Below, in pieces: positions 18,365 to 27,062 of a DNA stretch of 36,075 bases. The DNA lies in the NCBI GenBank assembly GCA_017860455.1, contig JAGDMF010000019.1, forward strand, positions 1-36,075, written 5' to 3'. The stretch is from Bacteroidota bacterium. Lineage in GTDB: Bacteria > Bacteroidota > Bacteroidia > Bacteroidales > WCHB1-69. The translations under genes and the position numbers were made by a program. The notes beneath the pieces are model-generated. The model was not told the DNA's origin. It did no database searches and saw only the letters and a program-made list of their open reading frames with translations. Position 1 is the first letter of the stretch; each line of letters begins with the position of its first letter.

Positions 18365-19228
18365 ATGAAAATCATCAATGGTAGTGCGTTAGCCAAGAAA
18401 ATTAAATCAATTTTGGCGATAGATATCGCTTTTTGTGTCGAAAAATATAACAGAGCTCCAAAATTAGAGCTTGTTTTAGTAGGAGATGATCCCCATAGTG
18501 CTACTCATGTGGGTAACAAGAAAAAAGCAGCGAATGCCATTGGAATGGAATGTGATATTCATTCCTTACCTTGCCATACTTCTCAGACAGAATTACTGGA
18601 GTTAATTGATCAACTCAATAAGGATGCATCTGTTGATGCCATTCTTGTACAATTGCCTCTTCCTAAACATATAGACACCAATACAATTATCAATGCCATC
18701 GATTACAGAAAGGATGTAGATGGTTTACATCCCATGAATGTCGGTCTATTATGTACTTCAAGTGATGACGCTATTATTCCCTGTACTCCAAGGGGAATTT
18801 TATCACTTCTTCAAGAGGAACAAATTGAGATTTCAGGAAAACATTGTGTTGTTATCGGAAGAAGCAATCTGGTAGGAAACCCTACGGCCAGACTGATGTT
18901 GAAAAACAATGCATCTGTAACCATCTGTCACTCCAAAACCCGTGATTTACCTTACTTAACACGTCAGGCAGAAATTTTAATTGTAGCTATTGGTTGTCCA
19001 AACCTGATCCATGCCGATATGCTCAAAGAAGGTGCCGTCGTTATTGATGTGGGTATTAATAGTATTGATGGTAAATTGGTGGGCGATGTTTACAATAGTA
19101 TCGATGTACCCAGTATTGAAAAAATAGCTTCTGCCATTACTCCCGTTCCAGGTGGTGTTGGCCCCATGACTATTGCCTCCCTGTTACAAAATACGTTCGA
19201 TATTTACAAACGTAATGTAGTTAAATAA
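18365..19228 (+). CDS. folD: Bifunctional methylenetetrahydrofolate dehydrogenase/methenyltetrahydrofolate cyclohydrolase
   Basis: Interconverts 5,10-methylene-THF and 10-formyl-THF for purine and formyl-Met synthesis in the cytoplasm. It has 287 residues, typical length. Motifs include VGNKKKAANAIGM with the catalytic Lys, VQLPLPKHID, the DVDGLHPMNVG folate site, the nucleotide-binding GRSNLVGNPTARLML and the C-terminal TPVPGGVGPMTIASLL. It starts 24 nt after miaA and may be driven by its own weak promoter. Confidence 0.97.
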   Translation: MKIINGSALAKKIKSILAIDIAFCVEKYNRAPKLELVLVGDDPHSATHVGNKKKAANAIGMECDIHSLPCHTSQTELLELIDQLNKDASVDAILVQLPLPKHIDTNTIINAIDYRKDVDGLHPMNVGLLCTSSDDAIIPCTPRGILSLLQEEQIEISGKHCVVIGRSNLVGNPTARLMLKNNASVTICHSKTRDLPYLTRQAEILIVAIGCPNLIHADMLKEGAVVIDVGINSIDGKLVGDVYNSIDVPSIEKIASAITPVPGGVGPMTIASLLQNTFDIYKRNVVK

Positions 19229-19263
19229 ACAGCTTAAAACCTTTTCATTAGTAGATAAAATTG

Positions 19264-19271
19264 TATCTTTG
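19264..19271 (+). promoter_or_regulatory. GH3 gene promoter -7 box
   Basis: TATCTTTG lies 16 nt before the ATG at 19288 and inside the longest open frame, which argues for the downstream ATG. A TTTT at 19242-19245 is the only -33 candidate. Confidence 0.55.
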
Positions 19272-19287
19272 CGCAAAGTTTAAAGAT

Positions 19288-21954
19288 ATGAAAATACAAT
19301 GTAGGAAATGGATCTCCTTTGTAGTCCTTTTAGGAGTTTTTTCAACCACCTTTGCTCAACTTGCACCGTACAAAAATAGCAATCTCCCCATCAATGTAAG
19401 AACTACCGATTTGTTAAACAGAATGACTCTGGAAGAGAAGTTCTGGCAGCTTTTTTTAATTCCCGGCAATCTATCTATTGGTAAAGATAAACTACAGAAT
19501 GGAATTATGGGATTTCAAATTACCGATCACTATTCATCAGCACAAGTAGCTGAACAGATTTTGTCTTATAATTCTCAAAATCCTATCGTAACAGCGGAAA
19601 GAATCAAAGAGATCAACCAAATGCAAAAGTTCTTTGTAGAGGAAACGAGACTGGGAATCCCCATTTTTATTGTTGATGAGTCTTTACATGGATTGATTAG
19701 ATATGGGTGCACCTCTTTTCCACAATCTATCGCTATGGCAGCCTCCTGGAATCCCAACCTAATGTATCAAGTGGCGGATGCTATTGCAGCGGAGTGTAAA
19801 ATGAGAGGCGTTACCGATATTCTTTCTCCCGTTATCAATTTAGCGAGCGATGTTCGATGGGGCAGAACGGAAGAAACGTATGGTGAATGTCCTTTTTTAA
19901 CCAGTACTATGGCAGTTGCTTTTGTGTATCCATTTGAATCAAAAGGGATTATAACAACTCCAAAACACCTCATTGCCAATGTAGGTGAAGGTGGAAGAGA
20001 TAGCTATCCTATCTATTGGTCCGAATGGTATCTTAGACAAACTCATCTTCTCCCTTTTGAAGCGTGTTTCAAAATTGGAGGTACCCGCTCCGTGATGAGT
20101 TGCTATAACTCTCTAAACGGAATTGCTTGTTCATCAAATAGTTGGTTGTTGAAAGATATTGTCAAAAAGGAGTTTGGATTTAAAGGATTTGTGCTATCTG
20201 ATGCCGGAGCTGTGGGAGGTGCTAATGTGCTCCATTTTACAGCTCAAGATTATGCGGAGTCAACTGCACAATCAATCAATGGCGGATTAGATGTGATTTT
20301 TCAAACCTCTTATGATCATTATCCCCTGTTTAAAGAAGCATTCGATAAAGGTATGATTGATCCTCAGGCTATTGATGATGCCGTTTACAGAGTGCTATCC
20401 ATGAAGTTTGAATTGGGTTTATTTGATCATCCTTATTTGGAAGTACCTGAAAAAGATACCGTTACTAATTGTAGAGCACACCGTGATTTATGTGAACAAA
20501 TGGCCGAAGAATCTTTTGTATTGCTTAAAAATGACACTCAATTATTACCCCTTCAAAATATAAAATCTGTAGCATTAATCGGATTTGATGCAGATACAGT
20601 GCGTTTAGGTGGTTATAGCGGCCCTGGTGCTCAAAAAATCTCCATTTTACAAGGAATGAAAGAACGTTTTCCAGCTGATATCCAAATCAACTTCTCAAAG
20701 GGAATAGAAGAAATAAATACATCTAATTATCAGATGATTACTTCTGATTATTTCCCCAACGGTTTAACAACTGAATATTTTGATAATTGTAATTTCCAGG
20801 GTAAACCTGTAATAACCCGAAAGGAAACTCAAATCAATGGCTCATGGACATTATTTTCTCCTGATCAAAAACTTCTTCCTTACGATCAATACTCTATCCG
20901 TTGGCAAGGAGATCTTATTGTTCCTGAAGCAGGAACCTATCAAATTGGCTTTGAAGGGAATGATGGATATAGATTATCTATCAATGGAAAAATTATTATA
21001 GATAATTTCAATAAGAGATCCTATGGAACTCAAACCGTCCCTTATAAATTTGAAAAAAATAATAAGTATAAAATTCTTGTTGAATACTACGAGACTGCAG
21101 GAAATGCTCGTTTCAAAATGGTTTGGAATTATGGTATTGATCTTAAAAAGAGGGAAAAAATGATTCAGGATGCCGTAAAAACAGCACAAAAGTCTGATGT
21201 GGCCATTATTGTTGCAGGTATTCATGAAGGAGAGTTTCAGGATAGGGCTTTTTTAAATCTTCCCGGAGATCAGGAAGCTTTAATTCAGGCAGTTGCCAAA
21301 ACCGGAAAACCTGTTGTGGTTCTTTTAGTTGGAGGGAGTGCTATCACGATGGAATCCTGGAAAGATAAAGTAAAAAGCATTGTGATGATCTGGTATCCCG
21401 GTGATGAAGGTGGTTATGCAGTCGCCGATATGTTATTGGGAAAAGTGTCTCCTTCTGGAAAACTTCCGATCACCTTTCCTATTCATGAATCTCAGTTACC
21501 TCTCACTTATAACCATCTGCCAACCGGAAGAGGAGACGATTATTACAATTTAACCGGACAACCTTTATTTCCATTTGGATATGGGTTATCTTATACTACT
21601 TTTGAGTATTCCGATATTCGTTTTTCAAAAGATACTATTCAGTCAAAAGGTTCATTAACTGTTACTTGTACCTTGAAAAATACAGGGAAATTTGATGGAG
21701 CTGAAGTTGTTCAACTGTATGTCAAAGATATTATTGCTTCTGTTTCACAACCGGTTGTAGCCTTGAAAGGATTTCAAAAAGTGTTTCTAAAACAAGGGGA
21801 ATCAAAACAAATCTCTTTCGAAATCACGCCTCAGGAACTGAGAATATTAAACGCTCAAAACCAGTGGGTGGTGGAACCCGGTGAATTTAGAATCATGATA
21901 GGCAGTTCCAGTAAAGATTTAAGATTGAAAGGAAATATTACAGTTACTCCTTAG
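19288..21954 (+). CDS. Secreted glycoside hydrolase family 3 (beta-glucosidase-like) with PA14 insert
   Basis: About 888 residues from the ATG at 19288; the frame extends to 19261 but the promoter lies there. A signal peptide ends near TTFAQ. The GH3 N-terminal barrel carries the nucleophile Asp in GFKGFVLSDAGAV. The GH3 C-terminal domain holds the likely acid/base Glu in AGIHEGEFQDRAFLNLPGDQ and is interrupted by a PA14 domain (about TTEYFDNCNFQGK to FKMVWNYG), a carbohydrate-binding insert known in some GH3 enzymes. A fibronectin III-like domain ends the protein. The likely role is periplasmic release of glucose or xylose from oligosaccharides; the exact sugar cannot be told. It is convergent with the beta-lactamase gene, and the two coding ends overlap by 11 bp. 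Confidence 0.94.
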   Translation: MKIQCRKWISFVVLLGVFSTTFAQLAPYKNSNLPINVRTTDLLNRMTLEEKFWQLFLIPGNLSIGKDKLQNGIMGFQITDHYSSAQVAEQILSYNSQNPIVTAERIKEINQMQKFFVEETRLGIPIFIVDESLHGLIRYGCTSFPQSIAMAASWNPNLMYQVADAIAAECKMRGVTDILSPVINLASDVRWGRTEETYGECPFLTSTMAVAFVYPFESKGIITTPKHLIANVGEGGRDSYPIYWSEWYLRQTHLLPFEACFKIGGTRSVMSCYNSLNGIACSSNSWLLKDIVKKEFGFKGFVLSDAGAVGGANVLHFTAQDYAESTAQSINGGLDVIFQTSYDHYPLFKEAFDKGMIDPQAIDDAVYRVLSMKFELGLFDHPYLEVPEKDTVTNCRAHRDLCEQMAEESFVLLKNDTQLLPLQNIKSVALIGFDADTVRLGGYSGPGAQKISILQGMKERFPADIQINFSKGIEEINTSNYQMITSDYFPNGLTTEYFDNCNFQGKPVITRKETQINGSWTLFSPDQKLLPYDQYSIRWQGDLIVPEAGTYQIGFEGNDGYRLSINGKIIIDNFNKRSYGTQTVPYKFEKNNKYKILVEYYETAGNARFKMVWNYGIDLKKREKMIQDAVKTAQKSDVAIIVAGIHEGEFQDRAFLNLPGDQEALIQAVAKTGKPVVVLLVGGSAITMESWKDKVKSIVMIWYPGDEGGYAVADMLLGKVSPSGKLPITFPIHESQLPLTYNHLPTGRGDDYYNLTGQPLFPFGYGLSYTTFEYSDIRFSKDTIQSKGSLTVTCTLKNTGKFDGAEVVQLYVKDIIASVSQPVVALKGFQKVFLKQGESKQISFEITPQELRILNAQNQWVVEPGEFRIMIGSSSKDLRLKGNITVTP

Positions 21955-22846
21955 GATTAAAATATTCCCAGGCAATTAAACAAAGATTTGCAATTATTTC
22001 TTCATTAACATCTTCACTTTCTGTAGATTGAGAAACAAAAACGGAAATGATAAAACCATTTCTATTTGGAAGAAAAACGATTCCAACATCATTGGCAGCA
22101 GCAGTGACCCCATTTGTATTGGACCCTGAAGATCCGGTTTTGTGAGCGACAGGTGTTCCTTCAGGAAGTTTCCCTTTGAGCCTTTTCATTCCTGTTTCCG
22201 TATTGAGCATACATTGAAGTAGAAATTTTTTACAATCAACACTTAAAAACGTTTGATTCTGTTGATGAAAATCAAATAAAATCCGATTACATTCCGCCGG
22301 TGTGATCCAGTTTTTATACTGCATATTCCATGATTTGTGCATTTTAGCTTCATTCACTTGAATGGAAATATTAGGATACCCTTTTTCTCTGAAATAATCT
22401 TCCACAACCTGAGGTCCACCAATCAGTTTCAGCAAATAATCACAACCGTTATTATCGCTTTGAGACACCGTAAAATCTATGATTTCAGCTAAAGTTAAAG
22501 TTGTTCCTTTGGGATATAGATCACGAATGGGACTCCATGTTTTTGTCTTCAGATCCGATTTTTTAATCACCATTTTTTGATCTAAAGTGAAAGTTCCTTT
22601 ATCCACTTCAGCAAGAACAACCATTGCAATATGAAATTTGAAAACACTTTGCATAGGAAATTGATAGTTCCCATTTACCCAGGCAATCACATTCCCCATT
22701 GAATCGGTAACAACTACTCCCACTTTGGCTTCTTTCTCTTTCAAATAGGACTCCATTGCACGATTCAATGGATTAACCCTTTGAGTTTGCGTCAACCCAA
22801 TATTACAGATTAGCAGTAATAATCCAATAAAATATGTTTTTTTCAT
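21944..22846 (-). CDS. Class A beta-lactamase (subclass A2, CepA/PER/CfxA-like)
   Basis: Serine beta-lactamase of 300 residues with signal peptide (about 1-19), exported to the periplasm. Motifs are Ser-x-x-Lys in MQSVFKFHIAM, Ser-Asp-Asn in VSQSDNNGCDYLL, the omega-loop stretch NEAKMHKSWNMQYKNW, whose Glu and QYKNW pattern is typical of the A2 subclass of Bacteroidota, and the KTG triad in VAHKTGSSG. The ATG at 22846 is chosen because it begins the signal peptide; the upstream open frame runs through the promoter and a GC-rich repeat. It should hydrolyse penicillins and/or cephalosporins. Chromosomal genes of this kind are common in the phylum, so resistance cannot be inferred without expression data. 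Confidence 0.93.
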   Translation of the reverse strand: MKKTYFIGLLLLICNIGLTQTQRVNPLNRAMESYLKEKEAKVGVVVTDSMGNVIAWVNGNYQFPMQSVFKFHIAMVVLAEVDKGTFTLDQKMVIKKSDLKTKTWSPIRDLYPKGTTLTLAEIIDFTVSQSDNNGCDYLLKLIGGPQVVEDYFREKGYPNISIQVNEAKMHKSWNMQYKNWITPAECNRILFDFHQQNQTFLSVDCKKFLLQCMLNTETGMKRLKGKLPEGTPVAHKTGSSGSNTNGVTAAANDVGIVFLPNRNGFIISVFVSQSTESEDVNEEIIANLCLIAWEYFNPKE

Positions 22847-22864
22847 AATAGATATAATGAAGGA

Positions 22865-22872
22865 CAAAGATA
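22865..22872 (-). promoter_or_regulatory. Beta-lactamase promoter -7 box
   Basis: CAAAGATA on the plus strand is TATCTTTG on the minus strand, 19 nt before the ATG. No -33 box is seen because the GC-rich element begins about 12 nt upstream; it may have displaced or changed it. Confidence 0.5.
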
Positions 22873-22884
22873 CAAAAATATTTT

Positions 22885-23064
22885 GGGCGTTCCGGTATTT
22901 TCCTTTCACACAATCTACCCGCATACCGTCGGCATCCGGCCTGTACTCCTCGCAGTGCCGCAAAGTGTTGTCCCGAAGCGGCAGTAGCTCCTCCGTCGCT
23001 CTGCCGCTTTCGGGCACCACTAAGCGTCCCTGCTTGTGGGGTACCTGGCCTCCTGCCTAACGCG
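22885..23064. repeat. GC-rich repeat element with internal hairpin
   Basis: A roughly 180-bp block far richer in G+C than anything around it. Its ends resemble each other in opposite orientation (TTTTGGGCGTT on the left, AACGCGAAAA on the right). Inside is a strong hairpin: CCCGAAGCGGCAG at 22972-22984 pairs with CTGCCGCTTTCGGG at 23001-23014 (13 bp with one bulge) around a 16-nt loop. The right end (23038-23064) recurs at 35835-35861 with 21 of 27 matching bases. This looks like a dispersed non-coding repeat rather than a gene; open frames in it encode nothing recognisable. Confidence 0.7.
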
Positions 23065-23086
23065 AAAAACCGTAAACGGTTTTTTA
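23065..23086. terminator. Hairpin with flanking A and T runs (bidirectional terminator-like)
   Basis: AAAAACCG (23065-23072) pairs with CGGTTTTT (23077-23084) around a 4-nt loop, followed by T residues. It adjoins the GC-rich element and could insulate the divergent beta-lactamase and DUF1566 genes. The remaining 23087-23150 holds nothing else clear. Confidence 0.5.
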
Positions 23087-23155
23087 AGAATTGAACCCCA
23101 ATTATAGATCATATCCTATAATTGGTAGATATAAACCTTTACTCTGTTGAATATT

Positions 23156-23187
23156 TTTGTATTTGATTAATTTCCAGTATATTTTTG
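23156..23187 (+). promoter_or_regulatory. Promoter of the DUF1566 lipoprotein gene
   Basis: TTTG at 23156-23159 and TATTTTTG at 23180-23187 are separated by 20 nt, an excellent match to the Bacteroidota consensus, 26 nt before the ATG. Confidence 0.7.
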
Positions 23188-23212
23188 TCCCATAATTTAA
23201 AAAATACAAACT

Positions 23213-24478
23213 ATGAATAATCGAAAATTAATTTTATTATGGGTAATTGCCCTTCTTATTTCTGTATCTTGTTCAAGCTGTAAAGATGAGGTTGTAGATA
23301 ATCTTCCGGATGTAACCGATTATCCTGTTGTGGGAACCAATCAAAGTGAAGCATTTGATGAAATGAACGTGATAACTAAACCTGTTGCCGGAGATCCGTT
23401 TTTTGGTCAAAATGCAAATTATAGCGGAAAAACTCCAAAATATGTAAAAAATGATAATGGCACCGTTACCGATATGGTTACCGGTTTGATGTGGCAACAA
23501 ACATTTGACCATAATGGAGATGGTTCCATTAATGTCAATGATAAAGCCGTTTATTCAGATTTAGCATCAATAGCAGAATCATGCACAACCGGTGGATTTA
23601 CCGATTGGAGACTTCCAACCATTAAAGAATTGTATTCTCTAATTATGTTTAGCGGAAAAGACGTAAGTAATCTGATGGGTTCGTTATCAGGGGGTGAGAT
23701 TCCTTTTATTAATACAAATTATTTCGATTTTGCTTACGGGGATGTTGATGCAGGAGAAAGAATTATTGATGTTCAATGTGCTACAAAAACAATTTCAGTT
23801 GGGGTGACTCAGGAAACATTGGTTTTTGGTGTTAACTTTGCAGATGGAAGAATAAAAGGGTATGGTGTAACCATGCAGGGTCAACCTAAAAAATTTAACT
23901 ATTTGTTAGTAAGGGGAAATCAAAACTATGGAGTGAACCACTTCGTGGATAATGGAGATGGAACCATCACCGATAATGCTACCGGTTTGATGTGGATGAA
24001 AAATGACAGTCAATCCGGGATGATTTGGAAAGATGCTCTTAGCTATGCTGAGAATTTTACTTTTGCAGGTCACAACGACTGGAGATTACCCGATGCCAAA
24101 GAGTTACAAAGTATTGTAGATTATACAAGATCACCTCAGACAAGTAGTTATGCTGCAATAAATTCACTTTTTAATTGTACTTCAATTACAAATGAAGCAG
24201 GTGAAATCGATTATCCGTTTTATTGGAGCAGCACTACACACGCATCTTCAAATGTTGGCCACTTGGGCGGATGGGCAGTATATGTCTGTTTTGGCAGAGG
24301 AATGGGATATACCTCCATGTTTGGATCAACTGCAACTTGGGTTGATGTTCACGGTGCCGGAGCTCAGCGAAGTGATCCGAAATCTGGAGACCCAACCGAT
24401 TTCAATACCGGAAATGGACCTCAAGGAGATGCCGTGAGAATTAATAATTATGTTCGATTGGTAAGAAAAGCACAATAA
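23213..24478 (+). CDS. DUF1566 (Lcl-type) domain lipoprotein, two tandem domains
   Basis: A 421-residue predicted lipoprotein: the signal peptide ends in a lipobox-like SVSCSSC. The mature part contains two copies of the DUF1566/Lcl C-terminal fold. They are recognisable by the paired motifs GTVTDMVTGLMWQQ and GTITDNATGLMWMKN, and FTDWRLPTIKELYSLI and HNDWRLPDAKELQSIV. The fold is related to the sulfatase-modifying/C-type-lectin group and is often on the cell surface; ligand unknown. Copy one carries an EF-hand-like loop DHNGDGSINVND, a possible calcium site. It is directly followed by a sensor kinase and response regulator in the same direction, suggesting a functional link. Confidence 0.85.
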   Translation: MNNRKLILLWVIALLISVSCSSCKDEVVDNLPDVTDYPVVGTNQSEAFDEMNVITKPVAGDPFFGQNANYSGKTPKYVKNDNGTVTDMVTGLMWQQTFDHNGDGSINVNDKAVYSDLASIAESCTTGGFTDWRLPTIKELYSLIMFSGKDVSNLMGSLSGGEIPFINTNYFDFAYGDVDAGERIIDVQCATKTISVGVTQETLVFGVNFADGRIKGYGVTMQGQPKKFNYLLVRGNQNYGVNHFVDNGDGTITDNATGLMWMKNDSQSGMIWKDALSYAENFTFAGHNDWRLPDAKELQSIVDYTRSPQTSSYAAINSLFNCTSITNEAGEIDYPFYWSSTTHASSNVGHLGGWAVYVCFGRGMGYTSMFGSTATWVDVHGAGAQRSDPKSGDPTDFNTGNGPQGDAVRINNYVRLVRKAQ

Positions 24479-24483
24479 TTTCA

Positions 24484-24491
24484 TACTTTTG
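24484..24491 (+). promoter_or_regulatory. Possible -7 box before the sensor kinase
   Basis: TACTTTTG 22 nt before the ATG, with TTG at 24458-24460 at a slightly long distance of 23 nt. It could give the two-component pair its own promoter. Confidence 0.4.
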
Positions 24492-24513
24492 TAAATCATA
24501 ATCGCTGTACAAT

Positions 24514-25572
24514 ATGTTGACTACTAAAAAAGGTGAAAACGCCATTTATCTGTTAATTTGGTTAATTGTCCTAGGGTTTCCTTTGCTTAATATACGCTCG
24601 GATCTCTCATTTAACTGGACTAAACTTTGGATAGATTGGATCAGAATTGTTCCTTTTATCATCCTTTTTGCCATCAATAACTTTTGGATTGCACCCAGCT
24701 ATCTGTTTAAAAAACGGATTCAATATTGGATATTAATCTCTGTTGCCATTATCTTAATTACTTTTTGCGCTGATTTTACAAAAATTTTCAGAGATTTACT
24801 TGTCATGGATCCGATGAATCCTGATGAACAGTTAAGAGAGATGAGACCTTCACCCCATCATGATCCATCTATTTTACCTAGAATGTTTGATCGTATTATT
24901 TTTTCTTATTTAATTATTGGATTTAATATTGCTATCAAAATGATGTTTAAACGTCAGGAAGACGAAAAAAACAATGAAAAACTACAGAAGATGCATTTGC
25001 AAACGGAATTGGCTTTTTTAAGGCAACAGGTGAGCCCCCATTTTTTCATGAATACACTCAACAATATTCACGCACTCATTGATTTGGATTCAAAACAGGC
25101 ACAGGATGCCGTTATCAAACTTTCAAAAATGATGCGCTATCTGCTGGAAGATTCCAAACAAGGAATAAGTACAGTACGGGAAGAATTTGACTTTTTAAAT
25201 TCGTATATAGATTTGATGAAAATACGATATCCGGAGAGGGTAAAAATAAATTTGGAATTTAATATTCCAAATCCGGAAAGAAAGATTCACTCTCTGTTGT
25301 TTATCTCACTTGTAGAAAATGCTTTTAAATACGGAATCAATCCAAATGAGGGTTCACTTATTGAAATTCAAGCACTTATTGTAAACGAAAAGCTTCAATT
25401 TACGGTCAAAAATGGGATTTTCTCAGAGCATTTAAATAATAATCAAACAAGAGTTGGCATTGAAAATCTTAAAAAACAATTGACCCTCATTTACGAATCC
25501 AATTATAATTTAGAATTGATCGAAAATAACAACACATTCCAAGCACAATTAACGATACCCTTTGAAAAATGA
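24514..25572 (+). CDS. Sensor histidine kinase, LytS/YehU family
   Basis: A 352-residue membrane kinase with four predicted membrane helices (about 11-27, 42-60, 69-88, 125-146). The third and fourth are linked by a short extracytoplasmic loop containing RPSPHHDPS. The phospho-accepting His176 lies in LRQQVSPHFFMNTLNNIHALI, the His_kinase (PF06580) signature. The ATPase domain shows LVENAFKYGINP and VGIENLKKQL. It overlaps its response regulator gene by 4 nt (ATGA), so the two are translationally coupled. The signal is unknown; the DUF1566 lipoprotein upstream is a candidate partner. Confidence 0.93.
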   Translation: MLTTKKGENAIYLLIWLIVLGFPLLNIRSDLSFNWTKLWIDWIRIVPFIILFAINNFWIAPSYLFKKRIQYWILISVAIILITFCADFTKIFRDLLVMDPMNPDEQLREMRPSPHHDPSILPRMFDRIIFSYLIIGFNIAIKMMFKRQEDEKNNEKLQKMHLQTELAFLRQQVSPHFFMNTLNNIHALIDLDSKQAQDAVIKLSKMMRYLLEDSKQGISTVREEFDFLNSYIDLMKIRYPERVKINLEFNIPNPERKIHSLLFISLVENAFKYGINPNEGSLIEIQALIVNEKLQFTVKNGIFSEHLNNNQTRVGIENLKKQLTLIYESNYNLELIENNNTFQAQLTIPFEK

Positions 25573-26282
25573 TAACATGTATTACCATCGATGATGAACC
25601 TTTAGCCTTAAAACAACTTTCCGGATTTATTCAGAAAACTCCATTTTTGGAATTAAAAGGAGTTTTTGAAAATGGACAAAAAGCAACTGAATATTTACAA
25701 TATAATCATGTCGATTTGATGTTTGTAGATATTCAGATGCCCGGAATGAACGGTATGGAATTTGTTCAATCTTTGGAAGTTTCACCTGAGGTGATTTTCA
25801 TAACAGCAACAAGAGATTATGCTGTTGAAGGATTTCAGGTAAATGCTCTGGATTATGTTTTGAAACCGATTGATTTTGAATCCTTTTTTAAATCAGCAGA
25901 GCGTGCGAAACACCATTTTGAATTAATCCGTAATCAACATGATGCAATTCAAATCAATTTGAATCATATTTTTATTAAAGCCGATCATAAAATTATCAGA
26001 TTGGAAATCAATAAAATACTTTATATTGAAGGGATGCGGGAGTATGTCAGAATCCACTTGGAAAATCAAAAACCGATTATGACATTAGTTCCGATGAAAG
26101 TTATTGAAGAGAAACTACCCAAAAATTATTTTATGAGAGTTCATCGTTCATTTATTGTTAACTTAGAAAAAATCACAACCATTGAAAGGAATAGAATTAT
26201 ATTTGATAAAGAATATATACCTATAAGTGAACAATATAGGATAACCTTTCAAAACTATATCAACGATAATTTTCTATTATAA
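25569..26282 (+). CDS. LytTR-family response regulator
   Basis: A 237-residue cytoplasmic regulator. The receiver domain (about 1-120) has the acidic pair Asp8-Asp9, phospho-acceptor Asp54 in MFVDIQMPGMNG, the conserved Thr in VIFITATRDYA and Lys in DYVLKPID. The C-terminal LytTR DNA-binding domain (about 140-237) carries ILYIEGMREYVRIHL and FMRVHRSFIVNLEKI. It forms a pair with the preceding kinase. Targets are not visible in the window. Confidence 0.95.
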   Translation: MITCITIDDEPLALKQLSGFIQKTPFLELKGVFENGQKATEYLQYNHVDLMFVDIQMPGMNGMEFVQSLEVSPEVIFITATRDYAVEGFQVNALDYVLKPIDFESFFKSAERAKHHFELIRNQHDAIQINLNHIFIKADHKIIRLEINKILYIEGMREYVRIHLENQKPIMTLVPMKVIEEKLPKNYFMRVHRSFIVNLEKITTIERNRIIFDKEYIPISEQYRITFQNYINDNFLL

Positions 26283-26292
26283 ATTTTTCAAA

Positions 26293-26505
26293 ATGGCTGT
26301 TACAAGATATTTTCGACATTGTATTTTCTTATTGATTAACGTTTTGTTCTTCACCACAACATTTTAACAGAATAGCTTAATTGATAAAACACTGCATTAC
26401 AACACATTAATGATTAATGGATTTCAAAAAATGTCAGAGAATGATATGAACTATTCTGAAATATATAAAGGTAAATTAATCAATATTGTCATTTCTTGTC
26501 ATTAA
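26293..26505 (+). pseudogene. Possible remnant of a small secreted protein
   Basis: Between two genes, an ATG at 26293 opens a frame encoding a basic, hydrophobic signal-peptide-like stretch of 24 residues (MAVTRYFRHCIFLLINVLFF and a few more). It is ended by TAA at 26365-26367. The same frame then runs on without another stop for 45 codons to 26505, past the end of the neighbouring minus-strand gene. That pattern fits a decayed gene with one nonsense codon, but the stretch is short and could be chance. No family is recognised. Confidence 0.25.
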
Positions 26506-27036
26506 ACCAACATATTTGATTTCAAATGGAACATTTTCTTCAGTTAACCCATTGTATTTTATCGTATATTTACTTCCAATTTTGCTAATTCTGATTGTAT
26601 CATTTTTCACATCTTGCATCATCGGTTCCATTGACATAAAAAAATCAAACAAGGTATCAACATATAAATGATTGTAACTATATAAAGGCAATTCTTCTCC
26701 ATTTCCTCCTTCAAAAAAAATCAGCTGACCAGTTGGAAAATCGGTAATATCTTCTGGTAATGTTAAGCTAAAAACGACTCCTTGATCTGTTCCTAGTAAA
26801 GATTCTAGCCATGAATCATAATTTGCATTAGGGCCCAATAAATAACAAGTAAAATCAGTACCCCAAAAACTAGAATAGTATCCAGAAGTTAACTCATAAT
26901 ATTGATTTCCAAATTTTAAATAACTGGTTGGATTTGAAGGAGGATTGGGAACAATTGGATCTTCGGGATCTGTACATGAACTGAGCGTGACTGCTGTTAA
27001 GCATAAGGCCAGAATGGCAAAAATAAAATTTCTCAT
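26476..27036 (-). CDS. Small lipoprotein of unknown function
   Basis: A 186-residue protein whose signal peptide ends in a clear lipobox (TLSSC at about residues 17-21), followed by a Pro/Asp-rich tether (TDPEDPIVPNPPSNPTS). The mature part is beta-rich, with aromatic residues (YYELTSGYYSSFWG, EELPLYSYNHLYV) and an internal stretch resembling small periplasmic or outer-membrane lipoproteins common in Bacteroidota. I do not recognise the family. It has its own strong promoter and stands alone. Confidence 0.75.
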   Translation of the reverse strand: MRNFIFAILALCLTAVTLSSCTDPEDPIVPNPPSNPTSYLKFGNQYYELTSGYYSSFWGTDFTCYLLGPNANYDSWLESLLGTDQGVVFSLTLPEDITDFPTGQLIFFEGGNGEELPLYSYNHLYVDTLFDFFMSMEPMMQDVKNDTIRISKIGSKYTIKYNGLTEENVPFEIKYVGLMTRNDNID

Positions 27037-27062
27037 AATTGTTGTTTTTAAATGTGAAGTTG

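Noticed and set aside
22857-23060. Plus-strand open frame, and the minus-strand N-terminal extension of the beta-lactamase frame to 23020
   Set aside because: Both run through the GC-rich repeat, which lacks stop codons because of its composition. The beta-lactamase signal peptide begins at 22846 and its promoter lies at 22865-22872.
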